DNA from: Siphlonurus alternatus | Taxonomy: Eukaryota > Arthropoda > Insecta > Ephemeroptera > Siphlonuridae | Reading direction: 5' to 3' | DNA length: 64,000 nt | Assembly (NCBI GenBank): GCA_949825025.1 | Contig: OX463784.1 | Coordinates: 22,193,868-22,257,867 of the forward strand | Part shown: positions 13,201-22,799 of the stretch, one piece after another | How the letters are laid out: every line of letters begins with the position of its first letter | Numbering within the stretch: the first letter of the stretch is position 1 | Translations under genes and position numbers: made by a program | The notes under the pieces: generated by a model | What the model was told of the DNA's origin: nothing | Database searches by the model: none | What the model saw: the letters and a program-made list of their open reading frames with translations, nothing else

Positions 13201-13518
13201 AAGCAAAGTGAAAAATAATAATTGGAAATTGTGCCGTATTATAGTAATAATTTGTAATAAATAATTAAAGCAATAAAATATTTTGAATTTAATAATATTT
13301 TAATTACATACATCACTTTTTTAATTATAGTAAAGAAATACAAATTTAGCATTAGCGTGTATATTATTTTTTTATTAAAATATTTCTTTCTGTTTTATTC
13401 AAGTCATACTGAAAAATACGATTTTGTCACATTTTTTATATTAATATTGTATGTTAGTTAATTTAAATAAATTTTTTACAGCTGATATATTATAAAATCA
13501 TTTTAACTTCATTTACAG

Positions 13519-13574
13519 AACTTGCTAAGGAGCAAAAAGAGCTCCTCAAGATAGTACCAAACCTACTAATTTAA
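13519..13574 (+). other. Exon-like segment in the foldback loop, plus strand
   Basis: A T-rich tract ending in ACAG is followed by an open stretch translating as LAKEQKELLKIVPNLLI and then a stop. Tandem AATAAA motifs start at once after it (13575-13597), which could serve as poly(A) signals. It resembles the last few codons of a gene with its 3' end. I do not recognise the peptide. It is too short for certainty and could be chance. Confidence 0.3.
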
Positions 13575-13757
13575 AATAAATAAATAAATAAATAAATATT
13601 ACCTGATCTTATTATTACCTGAACTTGACTTATTTTTGCAGGGATTACTATCATGGCATTTTAAATTTCATCTAAATTTTTTCTTTGCACAACATATATG
13701 TTTTAGATTAACAACCTTTCTTGTAGTTGCAAAACACAAAACTTTGCTTTGAATTTG

Positions 13758-13857
13758 CTAATGCTGCTGCTGATCTGAGACACCCTTTTCTTTGTCATGA
13801 GTGCATGGTACGTCGTCTGAACTTAGAAATTGTTCATCTGCAACCTGGAATTCATTG
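13758..13857 (-). other. Exon-like segment in the foldback loop, minus strand
   Basis: On the minus strand TATATTCTAG precedes a 100-nt stretch open for 32 codons before TAG. The encoded peptide is acidic and polar (starting NEFQVADEQFLSSDD, ending SDQQQH) and unlike the Phe/Ile/Tyr/Lys-rich translations of the surrounding AT DNA. It faces the plus-strand segment at 13519. It may be a remnant terminal exon of a captured or element-encoded gene. The family is not recognised. Confidence 0.35.
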
Positions 13858-14844
13858 CTAGAATATATAAATTGTAATCATACCCTTTAATTATAAAAAA
13901 ATTAAAAGTGTCTCTCAGTGTGAAAAAATCGTGTTAATTTCTTTCAATATGACTTGAATAATACAGAAATAAATGTTTTAATAAAAAAAAAAAAAATACT
14001 TTACACGCTATTAATGTTAAATTTGTATTTTTATTAATAAATTAAAAAAGTGATATATAATTAAAATATTATTAAATTTACATTATTTTATTATTTATTG
14101 CTATATATTAATACGGCACAATTTCCAAATATTATTTTTCATTTTGCTTTGAGCACTTCTAGAAATGATCAAAACAGTGAGCAAAGCCCGAAATAAAAAT
14201 TCCCGTCGGGGTTGCTTTTTTCGAGTTGGGCACTTTTAGAAATGAGCAAATTTAAATGAGCAAACCCCGAAATAAAACTTCTCGTCGGGGTTCGCTTTTT
14301 CCGATTTTAGCACTTCTAGAAATGATCAAATTTAAATGAGCAAAGCCCGATATAAAACTTCTCGTCGTGGATTGCTTTTTTCGATTTGAGCTCTTCTAGA
14401 AATGTTCAAATTTAAATGAGCAAAGCCCGAAATATTTGTTAATTTCGGGCTTTGCTCAAATCGCTAGGGGCACACCTAGGTTTAAAAATCTAAAATCGTT
14501 TAAAAACCTTCAAAATCTTGCTGCAAAATGCTGAGACAATTTATAATTGCCGCACAATCAAATTAAGCATAGCATATACAAAAATCGTTTGTTTGCGGCA
14601 CAATTTTGAGTATGTGTTGGTATAATAAAATTAAAGACGCAATTTGAGATCTTGATACGGCATTAACTATAAATATACTTTGAATATTACATAATATATA
14701 TTATATTTGTTGTGAAAAATGGCGTTACTAACTTCCTTCTTTAATACGACGCGCGTGACGTCAGACAAACGACAGAAAAACAGACTTTATAAATAAAGTC
14801 AACTTCCCCTCCCGCGTCGGTCACCCGCCCCTCTCCACTTACAA

Positions 14845-15003
14845 GGGGGTATTTCGTCCGGGGGTATTTCGTCCGGGGATATTTCGTCCGGGGATATTTC
14901 GTCCGGGAGTATTTCGTCCGGGGGTATTTCGTCCGGTCCGGGCGGGGATATTTGGTCCGGGGATATTTGGTCCGGGGGTATTTCGTCCGGGGGTATTTGG
15001 TCC
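14845..15003. repeat. Terminal 15-bp tandem array of the foldback element (right)
   Basis: Inverted counterpart of the left array: about ten units of GGGGGTATTTCGTCC with GGGGATATTTGGTCC variants, ending GGTCC. It has at least one unit more than the left end, so the arrays vary in copy number independently. Confidence 0.9.
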
Positions 15004-16021
15004 GTGATTCAATATAATTGTTTTAAGATTTACAATTTTATAATAAAAGTAAGTTAATACTAATTAATAAATTGCTACCATTATTAAAGAATACTACAAT
15101 ATAAATTGTTTTGTAAAATAAAAAAGTTGTTACTTTTGTATTATTTTTTTAATTTAATAATTTTTAATAAAAATAAAATGTAATTAAATTAATTATAATC
15201 TTTCTTAAAAGAAAAAAAATATTATATAAAATAAAAAGATGGTAAATATTTTTGTTTTAATTTTATTATTTGTGAACTAGAAATAATCAATGTAACAAAT
15301 GGCATAGCTATGAAATGTGTATATTTTTTATTCAGTAAAATTAATAATCATTTATTTGGTTCAATAATGTATAAAATATCACAATAAACAAATAAACGCG
15401 TAACTTTTCATAGAATTTTCTACATATGGGGAGATCCCAGACTCCTTTAGATATTTGACATGTCTTGATAATCGAGCATCAATTTAAGCCGTTTGCTTAT
15501 GCGAATACATCAAATTCAATCATATCATACCTGTACGCAGAAGGAAATAAGTATTTCAAAAAAAATAATTGTTTTTTATATCCTTGAATGCTTTTAATTT
15601 TTTAACATCTCAAATAATAATTATATTTACTAACGCTGATGATAACATTAATTATATAACAAAGCATAGACGTATAGTATATTTATCATTAATTTTTTGT
15701 TATAAATATATTATAAACTTATGTAGATAATAAACAATATTACAACTCTTGCAACATCAAAGTTACCATGCAAGTGTGTGCATGCAAGTAAGCTATTACT
15801 GCAGCTCTTGTCTGCTACATGTCATGTTTATCTCTCGTTGTTTTATTAAATTGCATGCTCGTGTTTTTTATTGTTTACACTCAAGTTTTGAAACTTGTCA
15901 GAGAGCTGTCAATCATTGGACGTCAAACTTTTACCGTGCACTTTATGACTGACAACCGGCGTGTTTGTACTAGAGTGTTATGATTGCTAGAATATTAGAT
16001 GGGTCATTTAATGATGTATAC

Positions 16022-16136
16022 TCGTCACCTTGGAAAATTTCCCACTTGTAGTCTTGTTAATCAACATGCCCTGTGTTATTCTTATTAGATATTGTAATTA
16101 ACAAGGCTGCACAGGGAAATTTCTCAAGGTGATGAA
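16022..16136. repeat. Short inverted repeat
   Basis: TCACCTTGGAAAATTTCCC pairs with GGGAAATTTCTCAAGGTGA, and CTTGTTAAT pairs with ATTAACAAG, around a central loop. It is about 115 bp long with one copy seen. Confidence 0.55.
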
Positions 16137-16258
16137 AATTTTAGATCAATGCATAAGGGAGTTCAATAGCCAGTCACAAGTAAATTGGTCATTGTTATAG
16201 AAAAGTTCGTTGAAAAAAGTCCTAGCATTTTGCATATACAGAGACATTATTTTATTGG

Positions 16259-16580
16259 AATGAGATATTAGAATGTGAAAATTTTAGTGGCTTAATCGAA
16301 AGAAGGGATAAAAATATGGTACTGTGAATTTTTTCAGATTTTTCTGAGACTGGTAACTATTTTTAAAAAATTAGTGAAAGTCTATTTTATGACGTCACAG
16401 GCGGCACTGCCCTATCCTTTTTCTTAACGAGTGTCGCCCGTGACGCCATCAAAATAGAATTTTAATATTTTTTTAAAAATAGTTCTCGGTCTCAGAAAAA
16501 TCTGAAAAAATTCGCAGTACCATATTTTTACCCCTTCTTTCGATTAAGCCACTAAAATTTTCACATTCTAATATCTCATT
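16259..16580. mobile_element. Core palindrome, terminal type A, copy 1
   Basis: A near-complete palindrome. Its terminal module begins AATGAGATATTAGAATGTGA and continues AAAATTTTAGTGGCTTAATC. The inner core (TGAATTTTTTCAGATTTTTC, then ATTTTTAAAAAAT and GAAAGTC) is shared with the type B palindromes. The centre has TGACGTCA in one arm and a mutated form in the other. There is no coding capacity and no certain target duplication. Confidence 0.85.
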
Positions 16581-17654
16581 GTACATAAAATTAAATTGCA
16601 TGGTATAAAAACTTTCATCTAAATATGATTTTTTAATACTTTTATTTGTACAGATGTTGTTAAGAGTCCAAACATTATTTAAATATGTATATCAAATGGA
16701 AATCCTTATCTGTAATGCATTTATTACGTTTATTTAATAAAATAAGAATTAAAAAACAGTTTAGATATTTGTTATACAATTATTTTTTTTAATCGAATTT
16801 TTATATATTTTAATTTTTTTTAATAAAAAATTGTATAGATAAAAATATTATTTACGTTTTATAATTTTTTTTTTTGTTATAGTTCTAAATAATTTGGACA
16901 TTAAGATAAATATACTTTATTTTACTCATGAAGTTTGTAGGAATGAGAAATCATTTATAAGTTGAAGTAATCGTGCTTTCCATTAATTAAGTATGAGGAA
17001 TCGACTAGAAGTATGAAATACTTGTTAAATTATTTTAAATTAAGAAAATTTATTTTGCTTCCAAGTTCCGACTCCCTATTGTAGATTATTTTTTAATTAT
17101 TTCTGTATTTCTCTCTTGAACTAAATAATTATCCCGAAAAATACATTTAATTGATACAAAATGAATTTAATGTCATTTGCAATCTTATGTACACTAATTA
17201 AAATGTAAATTAAGATGGATTACTTCAAAAAAATTAACAACCACATGATTACCTTCCCATGAGAAAACTTTTTATACCTGAATAAAAAAGTTGTGACGAC
17301 GAGTTTGAAATTTATAGGCTAAGATTGACATCTCCCAAGGCCAGCCTAGGGTTGCTTCTCTCGTCTATGTTTCAACGTTGGAGATGCAAATGGAGCGTCG
17401 TGAGTTTAGCATCATAGCCTTGACATCGACGGACAGACAAAAGTGATCTCTATCTCAACATACAAAAGTACGTGGAGGTACAAAACAGTGGCTGCTGAAT
17501 GTCAAGTGATGTACACTTCCTGAATGTAGGAGTGTCAACATTTGGACGTGGGTGTACACATCGGGAATGTGGGAATGTTAACACTGGGTTTGCTGGTGCT
17601 TCAACGAGTCACATTTAATTTGTTATCAATGAAACTGTGATAACCAAACGTTGC

Positions 17655-17740
17655 TCAACAGCCCTCCTCCAGGTCAGTGTTAGAGTTCCTCTCTTTCCTG
17701 ACTTGGACCTGAGAGACCCTGGGAGGGTTGTTCTTGAGTC
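17655..17740. repeat. Imperfect hairpin in a GC-richer patch
   Basis: AACAGCCCTCCTCCAGGTC pairs imperfectly with GACCTGAGAGACCCTGGGAGGGTTGTT. The patch at 17330-17770 is GC-richer than its surroundings and has loosely repeated phrases (GAATGT, GTACAC). No gene is recognised. Confidence 0.35.
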
Positions 17741-17986
17741 AGCATTGAGAGACCTCTGTTAGATCAGCAAGTTGAATTATTTGTTGGTTAAATCTTACTT
17801 AGCTTGATATAAATATATTACATATAAAGTATACATAGTTAAAGAAGTAAAATGATCAATAAATATAATTATATAGTAATTGATAAATATTTTCAAATTT
17901 ATTTAGACACCTATTGAAAGGACATATTTCCGGTTATTTCCGAAGCTGGAATATCAAATTAATACAACAAAGGACAAAATTTAGAC

Positions 17987-18404
17987 TTAAGGGCATTGGG
18001 TGTAGCACCGGTAGTTGGCAACACTGACGTATCTTCACCATGTTAATTTTTGATCATTGCTCCTCGGAGTAATTTTTATGCTAGAGCCAAGCTGATTGCT
18101 GTAGTATCAAGATAATTAGTAGCCCAAGTGCACAATTTGGCTAAATAAAGCCTGATTTAAAGAAAAGTATTTTTTAGTAATTTTTTAAATTTACATGCAT
18201 TTTTCTAAAATATAAAAAAAATACTTTTCTTTAAATCAGGCTTTATTTAGCCAAATTGTGCACTTGGGCTACTAATTATCTTGATACTACAGCAATCAGC
18301 TTAGCTCTAGCATAAAAATTACTCCGAGGAGCAATGATCAAAAATTAACATGGTGAAGATACGTCAGTGTTGCCAACTACCGGTGCTACATCCAATGCCC
18401 TTAA
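17987..18404. mobile_element. TTAA-flanked 418-bp near-perfect palindrome
   Basis: TTAA lies at both ends. The arms of roughly 185 bp begin GGGCATTGGGTGTAGCACCG, differ at only a few bases, and surround an AT-rich loop of about 45 bp. There is no coding capacity. Such high arm identity suggests recent formation or ongoing arm correction. The TTAA flank points to a TTAA-targeting transposase (Kolobok or piggyBac type). The GG start fits Kolobok-type termini better than the CCC start of piggyBac. Confidence 0.85.
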
Positions 18405-18908
18405 CAGTGTAATAATAATTTAGAAATAAAAATATTTAGTATTACGTATTTGTCAATAGCCATTTCCTAATACTCTATATACATTAATCATATTATAACA
18501 ATAAATACAATGCCATTGAAAGTATAGCAACCATAAAAAATAGCTATTAAAAATAATTTAATAAAGTACGATGGAGGTAGTATTAAATTAACTACCTGTC
18601 AGTAGTTAATGAAGAAACATTTCGATAAAAAGATCACTACCTACAGGTGGACTAAATTGCTCTCTCTTTTTCGCAACGCCCAGTTTTGCACCTGAGTGTG
18701 ATTTTGTTAACATGCTCTCTCAATGTCCATTAATTTATATTATTGTCTATTGACAAACCTCCACTTGTGCCAGGTGTATAATTAAATAAAGTTTTAATCG
18801 ATTGCTATCAATTCAATAAAGTATATATTTTAATTTTATGATTCAATTCACCTGATGAAATTTAACGTACGTTTTGACAATAATATTGTCTCAATTGCTT
18901 TGTTATAA

Positions 18909-19231
18909 TAGAGTATCGACCTCAATTTTTTTTATTGCAGAAATGGATAGAGGGTGCAAAGTTATGCTACCCTGATTTTTTTCAGATTTTTTACAACCTG
19001 GGAAGTATTTTTAAAAAATTATTAAAAGTCCTTTTTGTGACGTCACGCGGCGGCAAGTCCTATCTTTTTCTTAAGGAGCGGCATCTCGTGACGTCACAAA
19101 AAGAACTTTCAATAATTTTTTAAAAATAGTTCCTGGGCTGTAAAAAATCTGAAAAAAATCAGGGTAGCATAACTTTGCATATGCACCCTCTATCCATTTC
19201 TGCAATAAAAAAAATTGAGGTCAATTATACT
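18909..19231. mobile_element. Core palindrome, terminal type B1, copy 1
   Basis: The terminal module reads GAGTATCGACCTCAA then TTTTTTTTATTGCAG and AAATGGATAGAGGGTGCAAA. The inner core is shared with type A. TGACGTCA occurs in both arms (19038 and 19089) around a centre containing CTATCTTTTTCTTAAG. A 62-codon frame at 18935-19123 is a translation of the left arm and is not a gene. Confidence 0.85.
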
Positions 19232-19890
19232 GTATTAAAACGTAGCATATACTGCGTGTCAAACATTTAGTTAGAAAATATTGCAAATAATTGCGTGTAT
19301 TTTTATTGTATATTTGGAAGACGTCGATTAATATATTTTCAATTTTTATTTCTTTTAATCTCCAACTTGCAAAAAGCTATGACGTAATAGTCATTAAAAT
19401 ATTTAACACTCATAATTCATACCATATAATATTATATAGTAGAGTAAGGCTTTACAGGGCCATAACGTTACAGCGTTTTGTAATACGATTTTGAAGGTGC
19501 TGGAGGTTTCAATCAAAACTACCTATAACTTATAGTATCTATCTTAATATGTAATAAAATTAAATAGAAATTTTTACATTATTTACATAGAATCCTGAAT
19601 CTTCTACATCATCATTTAAAGTAGAAATGTGATCCACATGCAGCTTTGATCTCTTGGTAATAGTAATACGAAGATCAGAAAGGTTATATTATCACAAAGT
19701 ATCATGTTTCTTATAAATGGTGCAATATACATTGGCCGCTGTTGTGACGTTTGTTTATTTTCAGGCAACTCAAATTAGTGTGTAGAAAATAGTCTCACAA
19801 AAACAAATTCCTTCTATTTAGTTAGAGAGCAAAAGTCTAAAAGGTTTTATGTTTTATGAAATAACAATATTGGAAAGCTAATTAAATTAA

Positions 19891-20347
19891 TTAAGGTATA
19901 ACCTGAGAATTTGTCTGTCAAGGTCAAGAGGCGTGGCTATAGTGGCAACACTGTTTGCATTGGAATGCGCATAAATTTTTAGAAGGGGGTGGTGACAACA
20001 GTCCTTGAGAACGTTGCCATATTTCTCATCACATATAGGAAACGATCATCACCACGGTTCAAAATATATGAAAACAATTCAGAAAAATAGTCTAAAAAAT
20101 TAGGTTTTAGTAAAAAAAAAAGTAAAAGAATCTGTTGTATAGTTTTTTTGCAATGCTAATCCACAAATTTAACATTGGAAGGATACAAAATTCTCATTTA
20201 AATAAATTAATTATAATTAAACCAACGGTTAAAAAATTCCGAAAAAATTCAGAGCTAATTTGACGATTGTTGTGAGTCCACCAAATTAGTTTGAAGAAAA
20301 TCTCTTGTAGCGAATTTTTCGTCCAAATTTCTCAGGTTAAGCCTTAA
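19891..20347. mobile_element. TTAA-flanked element with short inverted ends
   Basis: TTAA lies at both ends, with termini GGTATAACCTGAGAATTTG and GGCTTAACCTGAGAAATTTG (right end reverse-complemented). The interior of about 415 bp is not palindromic and has no open frame of note. The flank and GG start match the elements at 2.3, 9.7, 18.0 and 56.6 kb, although the sequences differ. Confidence 0.75.
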
Positions 20348-20349
20348 CT

Positions 20350-20690
20350 TTAATCTGCATTTAGTAATTTAATTCAGAACAATAAAAAATTGTATGTATA
20401 AAAATATGAATTTAATTTTTATATTATTAAACTCCCTATGTTCTATTTATGTCTCCATTAATTAATGGATTAATAATAATATAATAATTAATTAATTTTA
20501 TAAATTAATAAAAATAGTGTATGAAAAATAAAAAAGGATTTTTTTAAAAAGGATTGATTTAAAATTAAATAATTATTTAGTGTTAATTAAAATTAATTGA
20601 TTTTATATGAAATTGTATAATAATAATAATTATATTTTTTTTTTTAAATTTTTAATCAAACCCTATTGGGTACTTCTATTTACTAATTAC
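20350..20690. other. AT-rich stretch, nothing identified
   Basis: Low-complexity AT DNA between the TTAA-flanked element and the GC-rich SINE-like unit. No feature is supported. Confidence 0.6.
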
Positions 20691-20696
20691 ATACTA

Positions 20697-21045
20697 CTTT
20701 GAAACCCCGAACCTTCCGAAACCCTAACTTGAGCGTTTCGCGGGCTCTTCTGGAACGGGGGCGGCCACGGCCTTTTGCAAATCCATCCCGGCATTTGCCT
20801 GCGGCTGAGGGAAACGTGGAAACCTCAGCCAGGATGGACGCTACAGCTTTTGTCAATGAACCGGAAGTGCAATGGTCCAAAGCCAGGGGAACCACATAGT
20901 GGAAAAGCGCAACGTTTTACCCCTGGGTGGGAAACGTGGTTTTTGTTGAAAATGGTCACCCATCCAACTACTAACCACGCGCGGCGTTGCTTGACTTCGG
21001 TGATCTGACGAGACCCGGTCAAGCGCACTGCGCCACACCTCTTAT
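20697..21045 (-). mobile_element. SINE-like element with 5S rRNA-like head
   Basis: This GC-rich block stands out in AT-rich DNA. On the minus strand it starts GAGGTGTGGCGCAGTGCGC (similar to a tRNA box A), then GATCACCGAAGTCAAGCAAC and GGTTAGTAGTTGGATGGGTG, which match the 5S rRNA box A, intermediate element and box C region. The remaining ~250 bp is unrelated body. A 5S-derived Pol III promoter fused to an unrelated body is the hallmark of SINE3-type elements. Several overlapping frames of 61-77 codons here are not genes. The 3' end and target duplication are not clear. Confidence 0.75.
20954..21018 (-). promoter_or_regulatory. 5S-type internal Pol III promoter region
   Basis: It carries the order expected of the 5S internal control region: GAAGTCAAGCAACGCC (box A-like), CGTGGTTAGTAG (intermediate) and GGATGGGTGACC (box C-like). 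The rest of a 5S gene is absent, so this is a promoter head and not a functional 5S rRNA gene. Confidence 0.65.
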
Positions 21046-21049
21046 ATAG

Positions 21050-22310
21050 GTACCGGTATATTATTTTTATAACTGCAATAATATTTATTTAAAAAAAATT
21101 AACATGATAATTTTATGAGTAAATACTATAACATCATTTTACGATCAATCTGTGTCTACCGAAAGGTAAAAAATGTAAATTTCTAAATGTGAACACTTCA
21201 TTGCAGGATTTGTGTACAGGGAACGTTAATATTATATTTATTTATTTTATTAATAACAGATTAGTAAACAGACAAATATATTTGTACCTGAGCGGTATTA
21301 TCATCATTTTACAATTATCATTTTTCATAAAAATAATATGTATATATTATATCGAAAGAATTACACAGAAATGTAATTAAATATGAAACTAAAGCCCGTC
21401 TCAATATTTTAACAATTAAAATTCCCATACAGACTTGCTCCAACATTGTAATGCATTTTGTTATCAATGCTTATTCTGTTGTAATAAAATTGCATAGAAA
21501 AATTAATCCGGCCCAAGCATGCTGTCATATGAAATTAAAAAAAAAAAAAAAAAAATGGTGCTCACCTCAGGACCCTGTGTTCTGTTTAAATGTGGGGGGA
21601 AAATAATAGTTTCAAAACAATACCACACCCATATTTTAAATAGCAATACCAAAGATTAATTGATAAATTGGTCACTCTTTTACTAACCTTGAGATACATA
21701 TAACTGCAACTTTAAGTTATGGACTTTCACTTAATGTGGCTACTTCTCAGGTGCTTAAACATAAATATTCTTAATCAAAATTTCTATATCAAACATAATA
21801 AAGTGTCTGAATTATTGAAATATCACTACATGTGATTTCTCCGCCTTTAGCTTTACATTTAATTGTCGGTAGTAACAAATTAAATGTCGTGTGGGTGTGT
21901 GATTTGAACTTTCTATTTTTAACATTTCAACTCATGATGTATGTTAAAAAAAATTACGGGACAATTATCTGAGATTTGAAGGAAGTGAAAGATTTAGGAC
22001 AAAGGACCTCCACTTTCGGTTTTTGTGAGGGAAAGTTGTTTTGATTCAATCAGATCGTTCTTATTAACGTTACGTGAACAATGTGTAATATGTGTTTTAT
22101 AATCGACAACAGTAAATATTTTATTTTCTGGGGCTGAGAGAGATAGATTTAAAAACTAATGAACAATAAAATAACAATGCTTGCATTTGTTTTAAATATA
22201 TTTATGAATTGCAGTGTTCTTCATTTTCTATAATTTTCATTTACTAATCAAATAAACTATTAAATGTGTGAACAGAATATGTTCTGAACAAAAATTTTGA
22301 ATTATGATTA
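21050..22310. other. AT-rich stretch without supported genes
   Basis: AT-rich DNA with an A-tract at about 21538-21555. A 63-codon frame at 21189-21380 is hydrophobic low-complexity translation and is not called. Confidence 0.55.
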
Positions 22311-22314
22311 CTTT

Positions 22315-22400
22315 ATAATAATAATATAAATGTTTATTGAGCAAAATAACATAATACACAGTGATACATTTTAATACATAATGCTCAATGGGTGACTCAC
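22315..22400 (-). mobile_element. LINE-like 3' tail, second copy
   Basis: On the minus strand it reads GAGTCACCCATTGAGCATTA, then TTTTGCTCAATAAACATTTA and an ATT-repeat tail. It is clearly homologous to 11047-11131 in the same orientation. Only the 3' end of the element is present. Confidence 0.5.
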
Positions 22401-22694
22401 AATTTACTAACTTTAGAGCAATTTAACTTTGATTGTAGTAAATTGTAATATTTATAATAATTAATACAAACATTAAAAAACTAAAATAACTTTATTATAA
22501 TATTACAATTTCATTTATTTTCTATTGAATTTAAAGAAAATATTGTCTTTTAAATTGAATTTTTAATAATTAAAAATAAATTAAAATTAATTTTTTTTAA
22601 TAACGAAAAAAAAGATAATATCAACCTTTATTATTTTAGTATTTTTAAAAGTTATTTCAATCACAATTCATTAAAGATTCACCACCAAAACTAT

Positions 22695-22790
22695 CTCCAC
22701 CCCCCCCCCCCCCCTTCCCCTTCTCCCTATCTGATGACGTCACCTCCCAGGTATCACGTGACAATTATTTCCTACGTGGATGTCGCATTT
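22695..22790. promoter_or_regulatory. C-tract with TGACGTCA-CACGTG pair
   Basis: A run of about 15 C is followed by TGACGTCA (22735) and CACGTG (22755), 20 bp apart start to start. The same pair and spacing occur at 30719/30739. TGACGTCA is the palindromic CRE/ATF site and CACGTG an E-box. Any regulatory role is inference. Confidence 0.35.
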
Positions 22791-22799
22791 TTTCACTTA

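Larger units (their letters stand above)
11660..15003. mobile_element. Foldback-type element, 3.34 kb
   Basis: Both ends begin GGACCAAATACCCCCGGACG when read inward. The arms are long inverted repeats: left about 11660-13440, right about 13905-15003, around a loop of about 465 bp. Each arm has a terminal array of a 15-bp unit, a single-copy section, and tandem units of about 80 bp. The left arm is longer than the right because it holds an extra segment (about 12346-12900) that begins with a partial copy of the outer arm. This architecture matches foldback elements. No transposase frame is present, so it is non-autonomous. No clear target duplication is visible. Confidence 0.85.

Noticed and set aside
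17987..18404. piggyBac assignment for the TTAA-flanked elements
   Set aside because: piggyBac ends usually start CCC, while these start GG. A Kolobok-like or other TTAA-targeting group fits better, but no transposase is here to decide.
20954..21045. A genuine 5S rRNA gene
   Set aside because: Only the internal promoter portion matches. The flanking parts of a 5S gene are absent and the sequence runs into an unrelated body, so a SINE head is more likely.
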